NCBI GenBank assembly: GCA_034670405.1
Contig: JAXDDX010000003.1
Location: 4,575,001-4,639,000, forward strand
DNA: 64,000 nt
Direction of reading: 5' to 3'
Source: Hoplostethus atlanticus
Taxonomy: Eukaryota > Chordata > Actinopteri > Trachichthyiformes > Trachichthyidae
Positions within the stretch are counted from its first letter, which is position 1. Every line of letters begins with the position of its first letter. The notes under the pieces were generated by a model. It did not search any database. It saw only the letters and a list, made by a program, of their open reading frames with translations, and was not told the DNA's origin. This document shows positions 13,234-24,295 of this stretch, one piece after another. The translations under genes and the position numbers were made by a program.

Positions 13234-13806
13234 CTGAGTAGGGGGGGGGGTGACATGGTTTAACCCACCTACTTTGACTGCATTGTCTTTCTCAAATGAA
13301 AAAAAAACATTAATAAATAAAGTCTGAAATGCCAAAGGGATTAAAAGGAATGTTTTTTTTTGTTGTTTCCTGAACTTGCCAGGGTGCGTAGTCACTCTCA
13401 GCCCTACCACCGGAAAGGGGAGCTGCTCCGGTGAAACGCTGCAGCACAATACAGCGAGCTGTTTGCACTCCGGGCTACGCATTCCTGAGCACTGTGGCAT
13501 ATAAACTGACGAAAGGAATTCACACGCGGCCAAACCCCCGGCTACTGTGGAAAACGGGACTCGGCTGTGTAGTAGTGGCGCACACACACCGCGGCTCGGT
13601 ACGCACGAGGGGCGGGTTTGCGACGGGGTCGTGCAGATCGGCCCGCATATACGGCGGGACCTTGTGCAACTTAAGCCCCGGTGCAGTCAAGAGTGTGTGG
13701 ATTTGAACCCGCTCACTCTGCGCAACTCTGCCCAGCTCCCCGCCGCCGAGAAAAGTGACTAAATATATGATGAGCTGAGCTGTAAGAGGATTCGGGCGCA
13801 CAAACA

Positions 13807-13810
13807 TGCG

Positions 13811-13865
<55 letters not shown>
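13807..13865. repeat. Compound (CG)n(CA)n alternating purine-pyrimidine tract
   Basis: About five GC steps run directly into more than 20 CA units, giving nearly 60 bp of unbroken purine-pyrimidine alternation. Confidence 0.95.
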
Positions 13866-13866
<1 letters not shown>

Positions 13867-14052
13867 ACTTCAAGAGGCAGAATGGAGGCAACGGCGCACT
13901 CGGGATAATTAGAGCGCACGCGGAGCCTGGGAGACAAAGCCTGGCATCGTGAGAACAAGGCTCGCCTGATGAGGCCTCTCTATTTAAATCCCCGGGATGA
14001 GCAGAGAGTGTGTCTTGTCGATGGCACTGCTCCAGGAGACGTGCACGGGCTT

Positions 14053-14079
14053 GGAGAGAGAGAGAGAGAGAGAGAGAGA
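14053..14079. repeat. (GA)n microsatellite
   Basis: About 13 GA units. Confidence 0.95.
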
Positions 14080-14903
14080 AGCGTAGATGAACTGAGCGGA
14101 GTGGAGGGACGGTATCTTTGAGGAAATGAAAGGGAGTGTTAGTCATAGAGCATAGATCAGACATTGATGTTCAGCATACATCGCTGATGTTAGACCCAGG
14201 TGACTCGCTGTGTTCTGCCTCACTTTGAAGTCTGTTTGCTTCTGCAGGGGTGTGGAAATAAGGGTTTGACTGAGCGAGTGTATAAGAGTACGTATTAGAC
14301 AGAGCGGGGTAGGACTCTGGGATTAGTACCTTTCACTCTGCAGAGCTATAGGCACCGAGTGTTTCTCTCCGTTAAGAGGATTGACAGGGATACGGGGCTG
14401 GCCGAACATCTGAAAGCACGGGTTTTAGGCACTAATCTATCAATTCAAGGGCAGGTGAGGCCGCTCCTCCGCTGATGGAGCGCATGCTGCTGCCTTCAAC
14501 TTGATTGACAGGACAATACGCCATAGGTCAAAGAAGCAATCCTTACAGCTTAGAGAAAAAAACATCCCGTGGAAGGCTTTAACATGTGCTGCACCGCTCA
14601 CAATGGCGTTGTGAGAGATCATTATCAAGCGCAAGTACTGATACCGGTTGTTGTCTCCGGGTGTTTTCAGGCGTGAAACCTCTCCGACAGCCGCCGTCTC
14701 TCCGAGGTGTCTTTACCACCTCTGCGTGGCGACGACGCCCCAGGTCTTTCCCAGCTATTCAGGACCACACAGAAGGCCCCCCCACCCCCCGCGAGGCATC
14801 ATTCAGCCCTACTGTGGAGGGCTTTATAGCACCAGCCCTGACAATCACAGCCAACTGGGGGCATTCATTCACATGCAATTGCGCACTATCGGCCTATATC
14901 CAG

Positions 14904-14908
<5 letters not shown>

Positions 14909-14985
<77 letters not shown>
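14909..14985. repeat. (AC)38 microsatellite
   Basis: One of the longest pure CA arrays in the window. Confidence 0.95.
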
Positions 14986-14986
<1 letters not shown>

Positions 14987-15662
14987 CACAGGCCTTAGAC
15001 GATAAGAATAAAAAATGCTGCTGCAAGAGGACTGCAACCACAGAGCACCAGGCGCTTTGAGGGCTATGTAGAACAGACCGGGTTGCAGCAGCACTCAGCA
15101 TTTCTATCCGATTCAGAGAGCTCTGCTGGGATGGGATCTGCCTGCCCGCTCCTCTAAAGCCTGTCGTTTCACTGTAAAAGGCCTTTCTGACTAACACATG
15201 TTTGCAAACAGCTGATCCAGGGCCAAGGTCACTCGGCCACCTGGGTAATTTAACACGAGAATTTTAAATTACTCTCCCAAACCAAACAAGACCAATCCTG
15301 CCTGGAATCACGCCGGCGCGACCGTGTTGATATATACGTGACGCTACAGGCCCGCTGGAAGGGGGAACAATTAACAAGCTTTTATACTTCATGACGAGCA
15401 CATAAATCTGCTGTTGCGTTGCGTAATACTGTTTCTCAATCAGTTGTTTTTTTGACGGCGTCATGGCTACTGCCTGCTAAAGTCGGCAGAGAATGGGATG
15501 TACTGCACGCCTTAACTATTCCAGCTATTCTGTTAATCCAATGGGAGCCGTATCAGCAAATGCCTTGGCGTGATGCAACTCTCTGGGATAACTTGCTACG
15601 TGCTAGCCTGTGCCCCATTTCTAAATTGGCTCCAGAACAGGCTCACTCTGGGAGGTTTTTTC

Positions 15663-15664
<2 letters not shown>

Positions 15665-15724
<60 letters not shown>
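15665..15724. repeat. (GA)n microsatellite
   Basis: About 29 uninterrupted GA units. Confidence 0.95.
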
Positions 15725-15727
<3 letters not shown>

Positions 15728-17254
15728 AATTGAAATAAATTGAAATTGTGTTTCCAGATGAAAAAGGGGACATTATAAGGCAAGATGTGGAGGGTAAAGA
15801 AGCTAGAAATCAGCAGCAACACTCTTAAATCACTGCATACTGTAAAGCGCGTGACACCGAGGGGGGAAACACAGCTGAGGAAACAAAAGATCACAATCAA
15901 GCACGAGCCCTCTCGCAGGTACCCGACAACACAGAGCCAGTTTACACAGCTGAAGTAGCCGGCTAATCCCACCACGCTTAAAGAAGAGACCCTCTCCAAT
16001 GACACCTTCACAAGCACAACACAGCAAAAAGCAGAACAATGGAGTGGGAGGGGTGGGGGGGGGGGCGAAAGGGAGTAATCCATCTGACCACAGGCAGGCC
16101 CGTGCTGGATAGTGAAGCACACAAGAGGTGTGGGTCTCTGAGCTCGCACAGGCTGCTCATAAATTCAGCTCAAGGTCAGGGGGGAGTGGTGGGAGGGGGG
16201 GGGTGTGCAGTCAGCATGTCAGCACAGCAACATCTACCTCAGCTGTCTCTCTACAAGATCATCAGGCTCTCCACACACCGCCAGGCTCCACTAGCAACGA
16301 CAGCAACAACCGTGAACACACTCCCCCGGCCTGTAGCACAAGCCATCGATTCAATCAGAGAGGGATCCTCAGCAGCCGGCCCACAGCCCAGGCTCCAAGT
16401 AAACCACCAGACATTTGTCAATTTAGACTCATCGGGATAATTCATCGATTTGAGTCATTAATCATCTCAGGAGAAACGCTGCAGTATTGATCACTTCTTT
16501 TGTACGGTGGAAAGGGATGGACTGAAAAGGCAATCATTTCAGAGGGTATAGGTCTTTTAGCGGCAGCATGGATTTTGCAGACGACATAATAACCATTATG
16601 CCCCACACAATGCCAGCCAATACCGCCTCAAAATGGCTGAGGTTTTTTGACGCAAATGCGGGAGAAAACATTCCCCCGATAACCACTTGTACGCTGCACA
16701 ATGGTGCCAGGAGGAGACGTCTTGTTAAAATGTTTTGTCGTGGCTGCATCAACAGTGAGCAGGAACACGTCTATTGACTCTCCACCGGGGTTGTTCTGTT
16801 TGCTCAGAAAAATGGGTGCATTGTTATCCTGTGACACAAGTCTGACACTACAGGCATCGGTGTCTAGGGACAATAACCAATAAGCCAGCAGGAAACTGGG
16901 ACATCAGGTAGGCTACTAGCACGAGTTTGTTTGTGTGCGTGTGTGTGTATGTGTGTGTGTGTATTACAAAACAATGGGGTCATTAGGATCTGCTATACAC
17001 CAAATGGACCAAATGGACTTTTGTGCAGTAAAGTTTTATAGTTCAAAGAGCAATATGGATTACAACCTTATCGAAATGAGATATTTAAAGTCCAGACATT
17101 GAAATATTAGAGATGAAAAACACATAAACTCCTTTAATAAGCATATAGGCCTGCAGTGGTTATGCTTCCCAGGTTTGGTAATTCCTGTAACGCTAAAGTC
17201 AACGAGCTGGGATCACCCTGTTGACACACTGTAAGCTGGAGGTTGAATACAGGC

Positions 17255-17255
<1 letters not shown>

Positions 17256-17281
<26 letters not shown>
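17256..17281. repeat. (TA)n microsatellite
   Basis: About 13 TA units in AT-rich DNA near the aplp2 exon. Confidence 0.95.
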
Positions 17282-17285
<4 letters not shown>

Positions 17286-17869
17286 GCTATATATTCTTCC
17301 TGATGAAGACAACGGTTCTGGAAAGGAGTAGACATAACATGTGGCGTGTTGTATAGGTCCCCTCTGTCCCCAAAGGCCTGACAAAGCGCCAGTTGTCTTT
17401 CATTTGATCTCTGCAGCAACCCTGCTATAATTCTTGTTGTAGCCCATCCGGCCCCACATTGTACAACTCACACCAACAATCTGCAATCGATGCGCAAGAA
17501 TGAAGTGAAGGATGGCCAAACACAGGCTCATCAATATTTAACCATGACTAGATGTTATAACACCCTTCATGGCAAAACTCTAAACGAAACATATGAGCTT
17601 AATACATTTATAAAACCATAAATCATCCGATCAATTACTTATATAGGAATCTTGACTGCCAAAAATATAAGAACGTCACATAAAGTGTAATAAAATTAAA
17701 TATTATTTAGGAAATGAACAGAGCTTAGAAATAAATACCTAAAATGTACAGATGACAAAATATAGGCCGAAAAGATTTTATTTTTTTTAGCAAACGCACA
17801 CTCGACAAGTCATACTAACCTATAACACTACAGGATAAAATGGAAAAATATGTAGTAAAGCATCCATAC

Positions 17870-17941
17870 CTCAATATAGCCGGCCAGCGCTGGAACTACA
17901 ATGCCCAAAATAAGGACAAATATAGCTGGGACTAAACCCAT
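17870..17941 (-). CDS. aplp2: Amyloid beta precursor-like protein 2, coding exon 1 (signal peptide)
   Basis: On the minus strand an ATG at 17941-17939 opens 24 codons: a hydrophobic stretch with many Ile, Leu and Val, then PALAGYIE, then a GT donor (GAG followed by gtatgg) at 17869. The start has a strong context, A at -3 and G at +4. APLP2 proteins begin with a signal peptide ending in ALAGYIE just before the growth-factor-like E1 domain, and APP-family exon 1 likewise encodes only the signal peptide. The divergent position next to prdm10 matches human 11q24.3 and supports the call. APLP2 is a type I membrane protein processed by secretases, with roles in adhesion and synapse function. The next exon (E1 domain) was not found between 1 and 17869, so intron 1 appears to exceed 17.8 kb. 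Seen: ORF, signal-like sequence, donor. Inferred: gene identity. Another secreted protein ending in GYIE is possible but less likely. Confidence 0.8.
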
Positions 17942-18400
17942 CTTCCAAGATCTCCGGTTATGCTACTGTAAATAACTTATATCCTGTAGGTCTATATTTG
18001 AAAGGTAGCGTCCAGGAAAATAAAGAACAAACCAAGTCCTGGGACGATATGATAACCTATTCCGACGAGCCGGATAAATCCTGCTCCGCTTGTTTTTTTT
18101 TTTTTAACCCGAGATCGACAGAAATGTTGGAGGGCAATTGTGCGTCTTCTCTCGAAATGTGAACCGTGGCTGTGGCGCGTCTAGCCTACCTCTGCCTCCC
18201 TCCCCTGATTTCCCCGCTTCATACATACGAGAAACACATTGCGCCATCAGGCGACGAGTTAAGGTCCGAGCAGAGAGTGCTGAGGCAGCGCGAGAGGTTT
18301 CCCCCCTTCCAGTCTACTTCCGTTTTCGCTTTGATCCTGTTAGGCGTAGGCGAGGCTAGACCGCTTCTTTTTTTGGCTCACATTCACAATATATGTCTTT
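17942..18400 (-). promoter_or_regulatory. aplp2: Probable aplp2 5' UTR and promoter region
   Basis: This stretch lies immediately upstream of the aplp2 start codon on the minus strand. It is more CpG-containing than the surrounding AT-rich DNA, especially at 18170-18360, and includes pyrimidine-rich runs on the plus strand. No TATA box at a convincing distance was seen, and the transcription start cannot be fixed by eye. The promoter role is inferred from position only. Confidence 0.4.
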
Positions 18401-19169
18401 CAGCGAGAGGCTTATTTGATTTATCCAAAGCGTGATGTTTGAGATGTTATAAAGCTACTGGTTAGATATGTCTTTAAATGAGTAAAAACATTTTTGTTTA
18501 GCGGCCATTCTTGTTTCTCACAGTAACGAACACCCAAGAGTTTTTTTGGTTTTTTTTAATAAATTATCTGTAGTATGCTTTAGTTAGCTATCCTTATAGC
18601 TATTTGTTAGCTGTCATAATAGATGACTAGTCGATGATTTAAAAAAAAAAAAAAAAAGCTGCATCCATGACCGAGATGACCACCTACTCTACTCTAGGTG
18701 GCAAGGGTTTCCATATGCTGTGAACCATCTCGATATAGTAAACTGCAGGATCTTTCCCCAAAAGCTGGCCCTACCGGATATGGAATCATGTGCTCTGAAA
18801 CAGTGTTCCGGAAGTGTTCCGGAAGCGAGGCAGAGGGAATGGTTTCCCACCAAGTTTAGGAAGTGTATATACTTCCCCTCTTACTCAGTCTGTGGTCACT
18901 TATTTAGGTTTTCAGTTAAATGTATTTGATAATACAAGTATTGTTTTCTCTACATATCTTTCTGTATCTGTTGTCAGACAACTGCACAATCATAAAACAA
19001 CTAACTCTAATTCAACTAATTCAGGGTCACAATGCTGGAGGCCAGGGATAATATTGCATATCTATGACAAAACCCCACCAAATACTTATAATATATATAC
19101 AGTAATATCCGTATATATATACAGTAATATATACAGTAATATACATACAGTAATATCCGTATATATACG

Positions 19170-19640
19170 GCGGTGTGTTGGGGTGCTAACACCAGAGCCA
19201 GGGATGCCAACAGTAAACAAACTGATCAGGAAAGCTGACTCTGACATGGGGATTAACCTGGACACTCTGGAGGAGGTGGCAGAGAGAAGGATGCTGGCCA
19301 GACTGCTGGCCATCATGGATAATGTCTCCCACCCCCTCCATGACATGGTTTTGAAGCAGCAGAGTTTATTCAGCCATAGACTGATCCCACCACGGTGCGA
19401 CAGAGAGCGATACAGGAAGTCTTTCCTGCTGGCCGCCATCAGACGTTTCCCCTCCCCCTCTACAGCTGCACTGGGGACTGTGTTGCTCCTCACCACTTAT
19501 CACCTATCACCCTCATGTATTCGTTGCCATTCATTAACTCTGTATATACACCAGCATACATGATGTAGTTTACACGCTGTATAGCCTCTGAACTGAATGG
19601 ATGCCTTGTAGAACTAACAATAAAGAAACACTGTTAGGAG
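19170..19640 (+). mobile_element. 5'-truncated non-LTR retrotransposon relic (C-terminus of reverse transcriptase ORF)
   Basis: The reading frame from about 19200 includes NKLIRKADS, EEVAERRMLARLLAIMDN, SHPLHD and RLIPPRCDRERYRKSFL. This matches the region after the reverse transcriptase domain in a large group of teleost LINEs (CR1/L2-like; assignment from recognition, not a search). Only about the last 110 residues remain, and the upstream frame is low-complexity AT DNA. A poly-A-like AATAAAGAAA lies near 19620. It is a dead fragment. Confidence 0.7.
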
Positions 19641-20894
19641 GGTGTTGTCAGTCAAGAGTGCAGGACTAAGGATCCTGCATGGCATCCTTTGACACTCTCC
19701 TGTGTTTGGATATAGTCACATTAAATATTTGCTATATGGACCTATATGAAAAGCTTTGTTCCAAAAGTAAATATCCACTATTTGAAAAAACTGACACCTG
19801 CTCTTACAAAAGGATTGCTGACATTTAAGTAAAACTCATTTTGGAAAGGGGTTAAAGCTATTTAGCTCATATTTATATAGATTTAGCTCATATTATAGAT
19901 TTAGCTTATATTTAGCTATATTTAGCTAGTTTATCGTAATGCCTGAAATTTTTGAGGGTGAAAAAAAAAACAATATTTGTGAATGATTGAGGGTTTTAAA
20001 TAAAGTATTCTTTTAAATACATACATAATGTTTTAGAATAATATATGATAAAAAACAAACAAACAGCATTACAATTCTACAAGCAAACGAAACCAAAACA
20101 TTTCACTTCTGCTCTAGAGAGGGAAAATACACATTATAAAAATATACACAGCTCCTCAACTATTTCTTCAAAAAATTAAATAGTTACCCATCGATTTGAC
20201 TCCTTTCTACCATTTTTTTTCTCTCGTGGAGGAGGGCGAGGGGTGGGTGAGGCCCATGTTGGTGGCATTAGTTCATAAAATACAATTTTCAGTGTAAATT
20301 AGTCGACCTGTCTTATTTTGTCAATGCACATTCCACCTTGTGGCAAATCACTATAATATTCCTATATGGACTTATGTGGTTTCTGTGGTACTCAGTGAAT
20401 TCATAGTGCGCTTATAGTACTAAATACTATGCTATTTTCTCCTACAGTATCACTCATTATGATATAATATGAATTATAGTATAAAATATCAATAAAATAT
20501 TCCTATAGGGACTTATAGTTCTGTTGTGACATTTGTATCGTATCCTGCGTTGCATTTTTATTTGTTACTGGAAAAAAAAACCCATCATGTAAAATGTAGT
20601 TTTGCTTCAGGCAGAGCACTTAGTGGTTATTCATTTTGAAAGAGCAGTCTCTGCACGTGTTAGAACATGTTTAATTTACACTACCTAACTCTAATCTTGG
20701 GATGTGTCAGTTCGATCCCAAGATACCTCAGTAGAACTAAAACGCCTCTGGAAAAAAACCGAGGCTGGGGAATAATATTCAATTCTAGGTCCCCAGGTAA
20801 CAGCAGACCAACGAGTAACAGGCCGAAGTCTGCTGAAGTGTAAATTTGTCTTGTTTCCTTGTGTGAAACAAGCAGATGATGGTGCTAATTTTCA

Positions 20895-21420
20895 TTTTGC
20901 CAGTAATACGGGGGCCCCCAGGGGACCGTCCTGGTGCCCTTCCTGTTCACTCTTTATACATCCGACTTTAGGTACAACACAGTCATGCCACTTGCAGAAG
21001 TTATCGTTTGACTCTGCAATTGTTGGATGTGTTGGAGGTGGGGGGTCAAAGAGATGGTGGTGGATGTCAGGAGGAGTAAGGAACCAATCACTCCCATTTC
21101 CATCCGAGGGGAGGACGTAGACTTGGTGCAGTCCTACGGGTACCTAGGAGTGCACCTGGATGACAAGCTGAACTGGAGTGGGAACACTGAGGCTACATAC
21201 AAGAACAGGATAGTCCGGTGGTTCTCAATCCAGTCCTCAAGGACCCCCTGTCCTGGAGCTGGATTGAGAACCACTGGGATAGACAAACTGCTGAGGAAGG
21301 CGGAGTCTGTCCTGGGGGCCAGCCTGGACCCGGTGAAGGTGGTGGCTGAGAGGAGAATGTTGGTCAAACTGTTGGTCAAACTGCTGGTCATCGCTTCATG
21401 ACACTCTGGCCAGGAGCACG
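20895..21420 (+). mobile_element. Degenerate LINE relic, reverse transcriptase fragment with internal deletion
   Basis: Pieces in two frames resemble teleost CR1/L2-like reverse transcriptase: a TGAP(R)G segment near 20910, DSAIVGCV near 21012, KEMVVDVRRSKEPITPISIR, then YGYLGVHLDDKLNWS near 21150. The frame then jumps to IDKLLRKAESVLGASLD and AERRMLVKLL near 21280-21380. The catalytic-site region is altered (SFD where FSDD or FADD is usual), frames shift, and about 60 residues before the IDKLLRK segment are missing. A small palindrome sits at that deletion point. Confidence 0.7.
21218..21274. mobile_element. 57-bp palindromic mini-element nested in the LINE relic
   Basis: GTGGTTCTCAATCCAG (21218-21233) is repeated exactly as an inverted copy CTGGATTGAGAACCAC (21259-21274), with a 25-bp centre that is itself near-palindromic. 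It sits where the LINE coding sequence is interrupted. GTGGTTCTCAA-type ends occur in fish repeats, so a tiny MITE or solo terminal repeat is the likely explanation. Confidence 0.55.
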
Positions 21421-21449
21421 TTCAGCAGCAGGTGTACCACAGAGCGACA

Positions 21450-21477
21450 TCCCCCCCCCCCCACACACACACACACC
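21450..21477. repeat. Poly-C followed by CA repeat
   Basis: A C homopolymer of about 12 bases runs into about six CA units, just after the LINE relic. Confidence 0.9.
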
Positions 21478-21605
21478 CTACAACTACTACTGCACATTTC
21501 ACTTTTTGCACCCTGGACTTTTTTGTTTTTTGCACATTATTATTATTACGATTATTTTTTAAGGGTATCCTCCTAATGGACTCCCATTCTTAAAATGACA
21601 GCAAT

Positions 21606-21960
21606 GGTCCACTCCAATATGAAAATTCAGTCGCTATCTCCTTATCCCCATGTCAGTTGAAACTCCATTGAAGTTCATATAGGACCACTAAACACACAGC
21701 AAGTTAGCCCCTGTAGTCTCAGTCTTCTAGTGAACTAGAAGTTAACAGGGCCATTTTTACAGCTCAAAAAAGCATCAAATGCCTCCAAACAGCTCATGCA
21801 GCATAATGTGTATAGCATAGTGTTTTGTAGCCAAACGATTGCACTGTGGGTCAAAAAATTCAATATTTACCTAATTTTCCTATATTTTCCTGGAGTTTTG
21901 ACTGACATGGGGGTGAGTAGATAAAGACAGAGTTTTCATTTTGGCATGAACTATTTCTTT
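21606..21960. mobile_element. MITE-like DNA element with about 50-bp imperfect terminal inverted repeats
   Basis: The left arm (about 21608-21664; ATGAAAATTCAGTC, then CCCCATGTCAGTTGAAAC) is the approximate reverse complement of the right arm (about 21893-21952; TGACTGACATGGGGGTGAGT, then AGAGTTTTCATTTTGG). The right end, with a TGAACTATTTCTTTGA-like terminus, matches a very common teleost non-autonomous DNA-transposon end. There is no coding capacity. The superfamily is not assigned. Confidence 0.65.
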
Positions 21961-22989
21961 GAGACCTGAAACAAAAGACTTGAGGCGTATCCCTCAATAA
22001 CACAACACAACACTCTCTCTGTCCTCATTCTTCTCTTTCTTTCCTTAATATCTCTTTCTGTCTCTTTCACACACCCTCCCTCTCACTACTACCCTCTCTC
22101 TCTCCCTGTATCATGTGTTTGTCCAGCTTCCCTTACTTGTTACTTATACGTTGTACCGTTCTCTCCCATGCTGACTTTTTATTTCATTTGGGTTATTTGC
22201 CTAATACGCTTGGATTGTGATCTGCGTTTGCCATATTGTTTTTCTCTTTCTTCATATGCGGTGAGACGATTTTACAAAGCCCCTGGGATTTCTTTCTGAC
22301 TCATCCGAACATTTTGTTTTTCCTTCCCTCTTTTCTCATTTGCATGTGCAAATAAACTGAACTAAATCTGTTTCAAAGAGCAACTCGGGGAACTTTACAG
22401 CATGTGATTAGGTAGGACTCTGCCCCATACAGTAGAATATGAGTGCCCCCTGCTGGTTAGGCCAGGAACACCACAGCGTTTACAGTACATAGCTACTGGA
22501 GGTACTGCAGCTGTCTAGCTAAATATCACTACAATAAAGTTTAATTTGTGCCAAATTATTAATATTACAAAATCTTTAGAGCACATAGCCGAAATGTCAA
22601 AGAAACCCTGTAAGAATTGCTGTCAAAAATATCAGAAAAGGCAAGTTGCATGACCCATAAAAGTATCTGATTGAACACTAAATAAATATTTATGTTACGT
22701 TTTCGTTGCAGCAGGCATGAAAGGATAACTTGAAAATAGTACTGCAATAAGACACGGTGCCTTATTCAGACAATTATGAGGTTTAATTCAATTGGACGAA
22801 TTTGGGGCCTAATTTTTTCATTGGTCGAAATGAATGGGTGAAATTGATCTCTAAATTAAAATAAGATATTTAACAAATACGCTGCACGGTACCATCATTA
22901 AAAAATGTTGGCACATTTTACATCATCCCCACGAGTAGATAACGTTTTGTGGCAAAAAAACATTTCTAAAATAATTTGTACTGCTTTTG

Positions 22990-23093
22990 TCGCTCAGTAA
23001 ATATCCACCAATCACAAGCCACGCTGCTGCGTGTTGCTAGGCAGATTATGTTAATATATGCAATGCAGCCATCTCTGCAGCTACCATTCTGAG
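22990..23093 (+). promoter_or_regulatory. prdm10: Predicted prdm10 core promoter and non-coding exon 1
   Basis: A CCAAT box (23008-23012), an RFX-like half site GTTGCTAGGCA (23033-23043) and a YY1-like GCCATCT (23068-23074) are followed by a strong donor, CTGAG then gtaagaac, at 23093/23094. The donor would join to the acceptor at 24262 just before the start codon. No TATA box is evident. The transcription start is probably between 23040 and 23080. The role is inferred from order and motifs, without transcript data. Confidence 0.5.
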
Positions 23094-24295
23094 GTAAGAA
23101 CAACTCGTTCGTTTTCTACAAACTGTAACAAAACCAGGGATTGCTTCTCGACCGGCTGTATAGCTCGATTCCTCTACGGCATTTCTGTAAATATAAATTA
23201 AATGTGTGCGACGGTTTGGCGCATTTCTGTTGATAGAAAATCTATTTTTTTCTTTGGGTCTCTTCGAATATGGTTGTTGTTGTTAGTCCCACCCAAAATG
23301 GAGCCCGTTCTTCCTTGTTCCACGGTAGACCGAAGGGCTGGGCTCAACTAGAACGGGGGGACGGGTGGGTCTAACCAAATATTTCGGGGCTTTATCGCTT
23401 TAAACCCACTTTTGTTAAGTGTGGCCCAAGCTATGGAGCCGGAGAAGTAATGTTTATCTCCAAGGTCGGCCTTACAACGGGACTATATGGCAATAATGCT
23501 AATGTTGCGGTACAATAAATGCCCGGGTTTCTGCAGCGCTGATTTTTGTGGTATGGTCCGGTTGGGACCGAGAACCTGCGGGGTTAAAATAGGGGGGAAT
23601 TAAATGTATTATTGATTATACCAACTAGATATGTTAGTACTTTGACACAATTGCGATCTTTCAACGTGCGTGTTGCACAGACATGCGGTTGCATTTTGGC
23701 ACCGTTTCCCCAGCGCCTTCGCGAGCGTACATTAGCCGCGTTTTTCCCCATACCCCCGTTTGAGTGGTTTGTTTGACCGTTCTGTGTAAGAACTGACATG
23801 CTGGTTTATTTTGGTGTGCTTGTCAACCGAAGAGAAACGTTACTGGGGATTCAAAAACCTCAGTCGCAGTTGGCATGTGTCGCTCAACAACAGGCGTGCG
23901 CGTTACAAGGGGATGGCAGCCAGTGCACCATGTCGACCAAATTGTCTCGTTTTCCTTTTTAAATGTTGCAGCCAAGCAGCTTTCACCACCAACACCTCCT
24001 AACTATATCATTTTGATAAGGCTCAGACACTAAGGGCTCCATCATCCATGCAGAGTGATAACATTACCTCATTTGTAGTGTGAGCCCTACTATTGCTCAT
24101 GATTTTGAGAAGGGCATGATGAAAGGCCTCGACTTAAAACACTCATAACCTGGTTTAAAATGTGATTAAAATCCCAAACCAACCACCCTGTTTTGCTTTG
24201 CACTAGTATTATGTTGCATTACTGTTACTGAAATCACTCAAATCTTCTTATCTGCATTATAGGCGGTGTGGTGACAGGCCTGGCACCGTGCTGCC

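Larger units (their letters stand above)
1..17869 (-). other. aplp2: Large first intron of aplp2 (open at the left window edge)
   Basis: After the donor at 17869 no further aplp2 exon, and no exon of any other recognised gene, was found down to position 1. The stretch holds simple repeats (listed separately), dispersed-repeat fragments, G/C-rich runs and several AT-rich unique blocks with homeobox-like TAAT/ATTA cores, for example 6190-6720, 7430-7560, 10440-10620, 14400-14640 and 16400-16640. Long reading frames here are mostly microsatellite translations or lack splice signals. A nested small gene cannot be excluded. Confidence 0.6.
18400..22980. other. Intergenic interval between aplp2 and prdm10, rich in repeat relics
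   Basis: AT-rich interval separating the two divergent genes. It contains two LINE relics, a MITE-like element, an AT tandem region with ACAGTAATAT units at 19085-19170, a degenerate TTTAGCTATA-type repeat at 19857-19932 and a direct repeat of AATATTCCTATA (near 20354 and 20497). No gene was recognised in it. Confidence 0.65.

Noticed and set aside
14886..15197. 103-residue minus-strand frame with a Cys-Val repeat
   Set aside because: It is a translation of the CA/GT microsatellite; the same applies to the many His-Thr, Cys-Val, Ser-Leu and Arg-Glu repeat frames across the window.
18814..19563. 249-residue open frame considered as a host gene
   Set aside because: The second half is the C-terminus of a LINE reverse transcriptase and the first half is AT-rich non-coding sequence.
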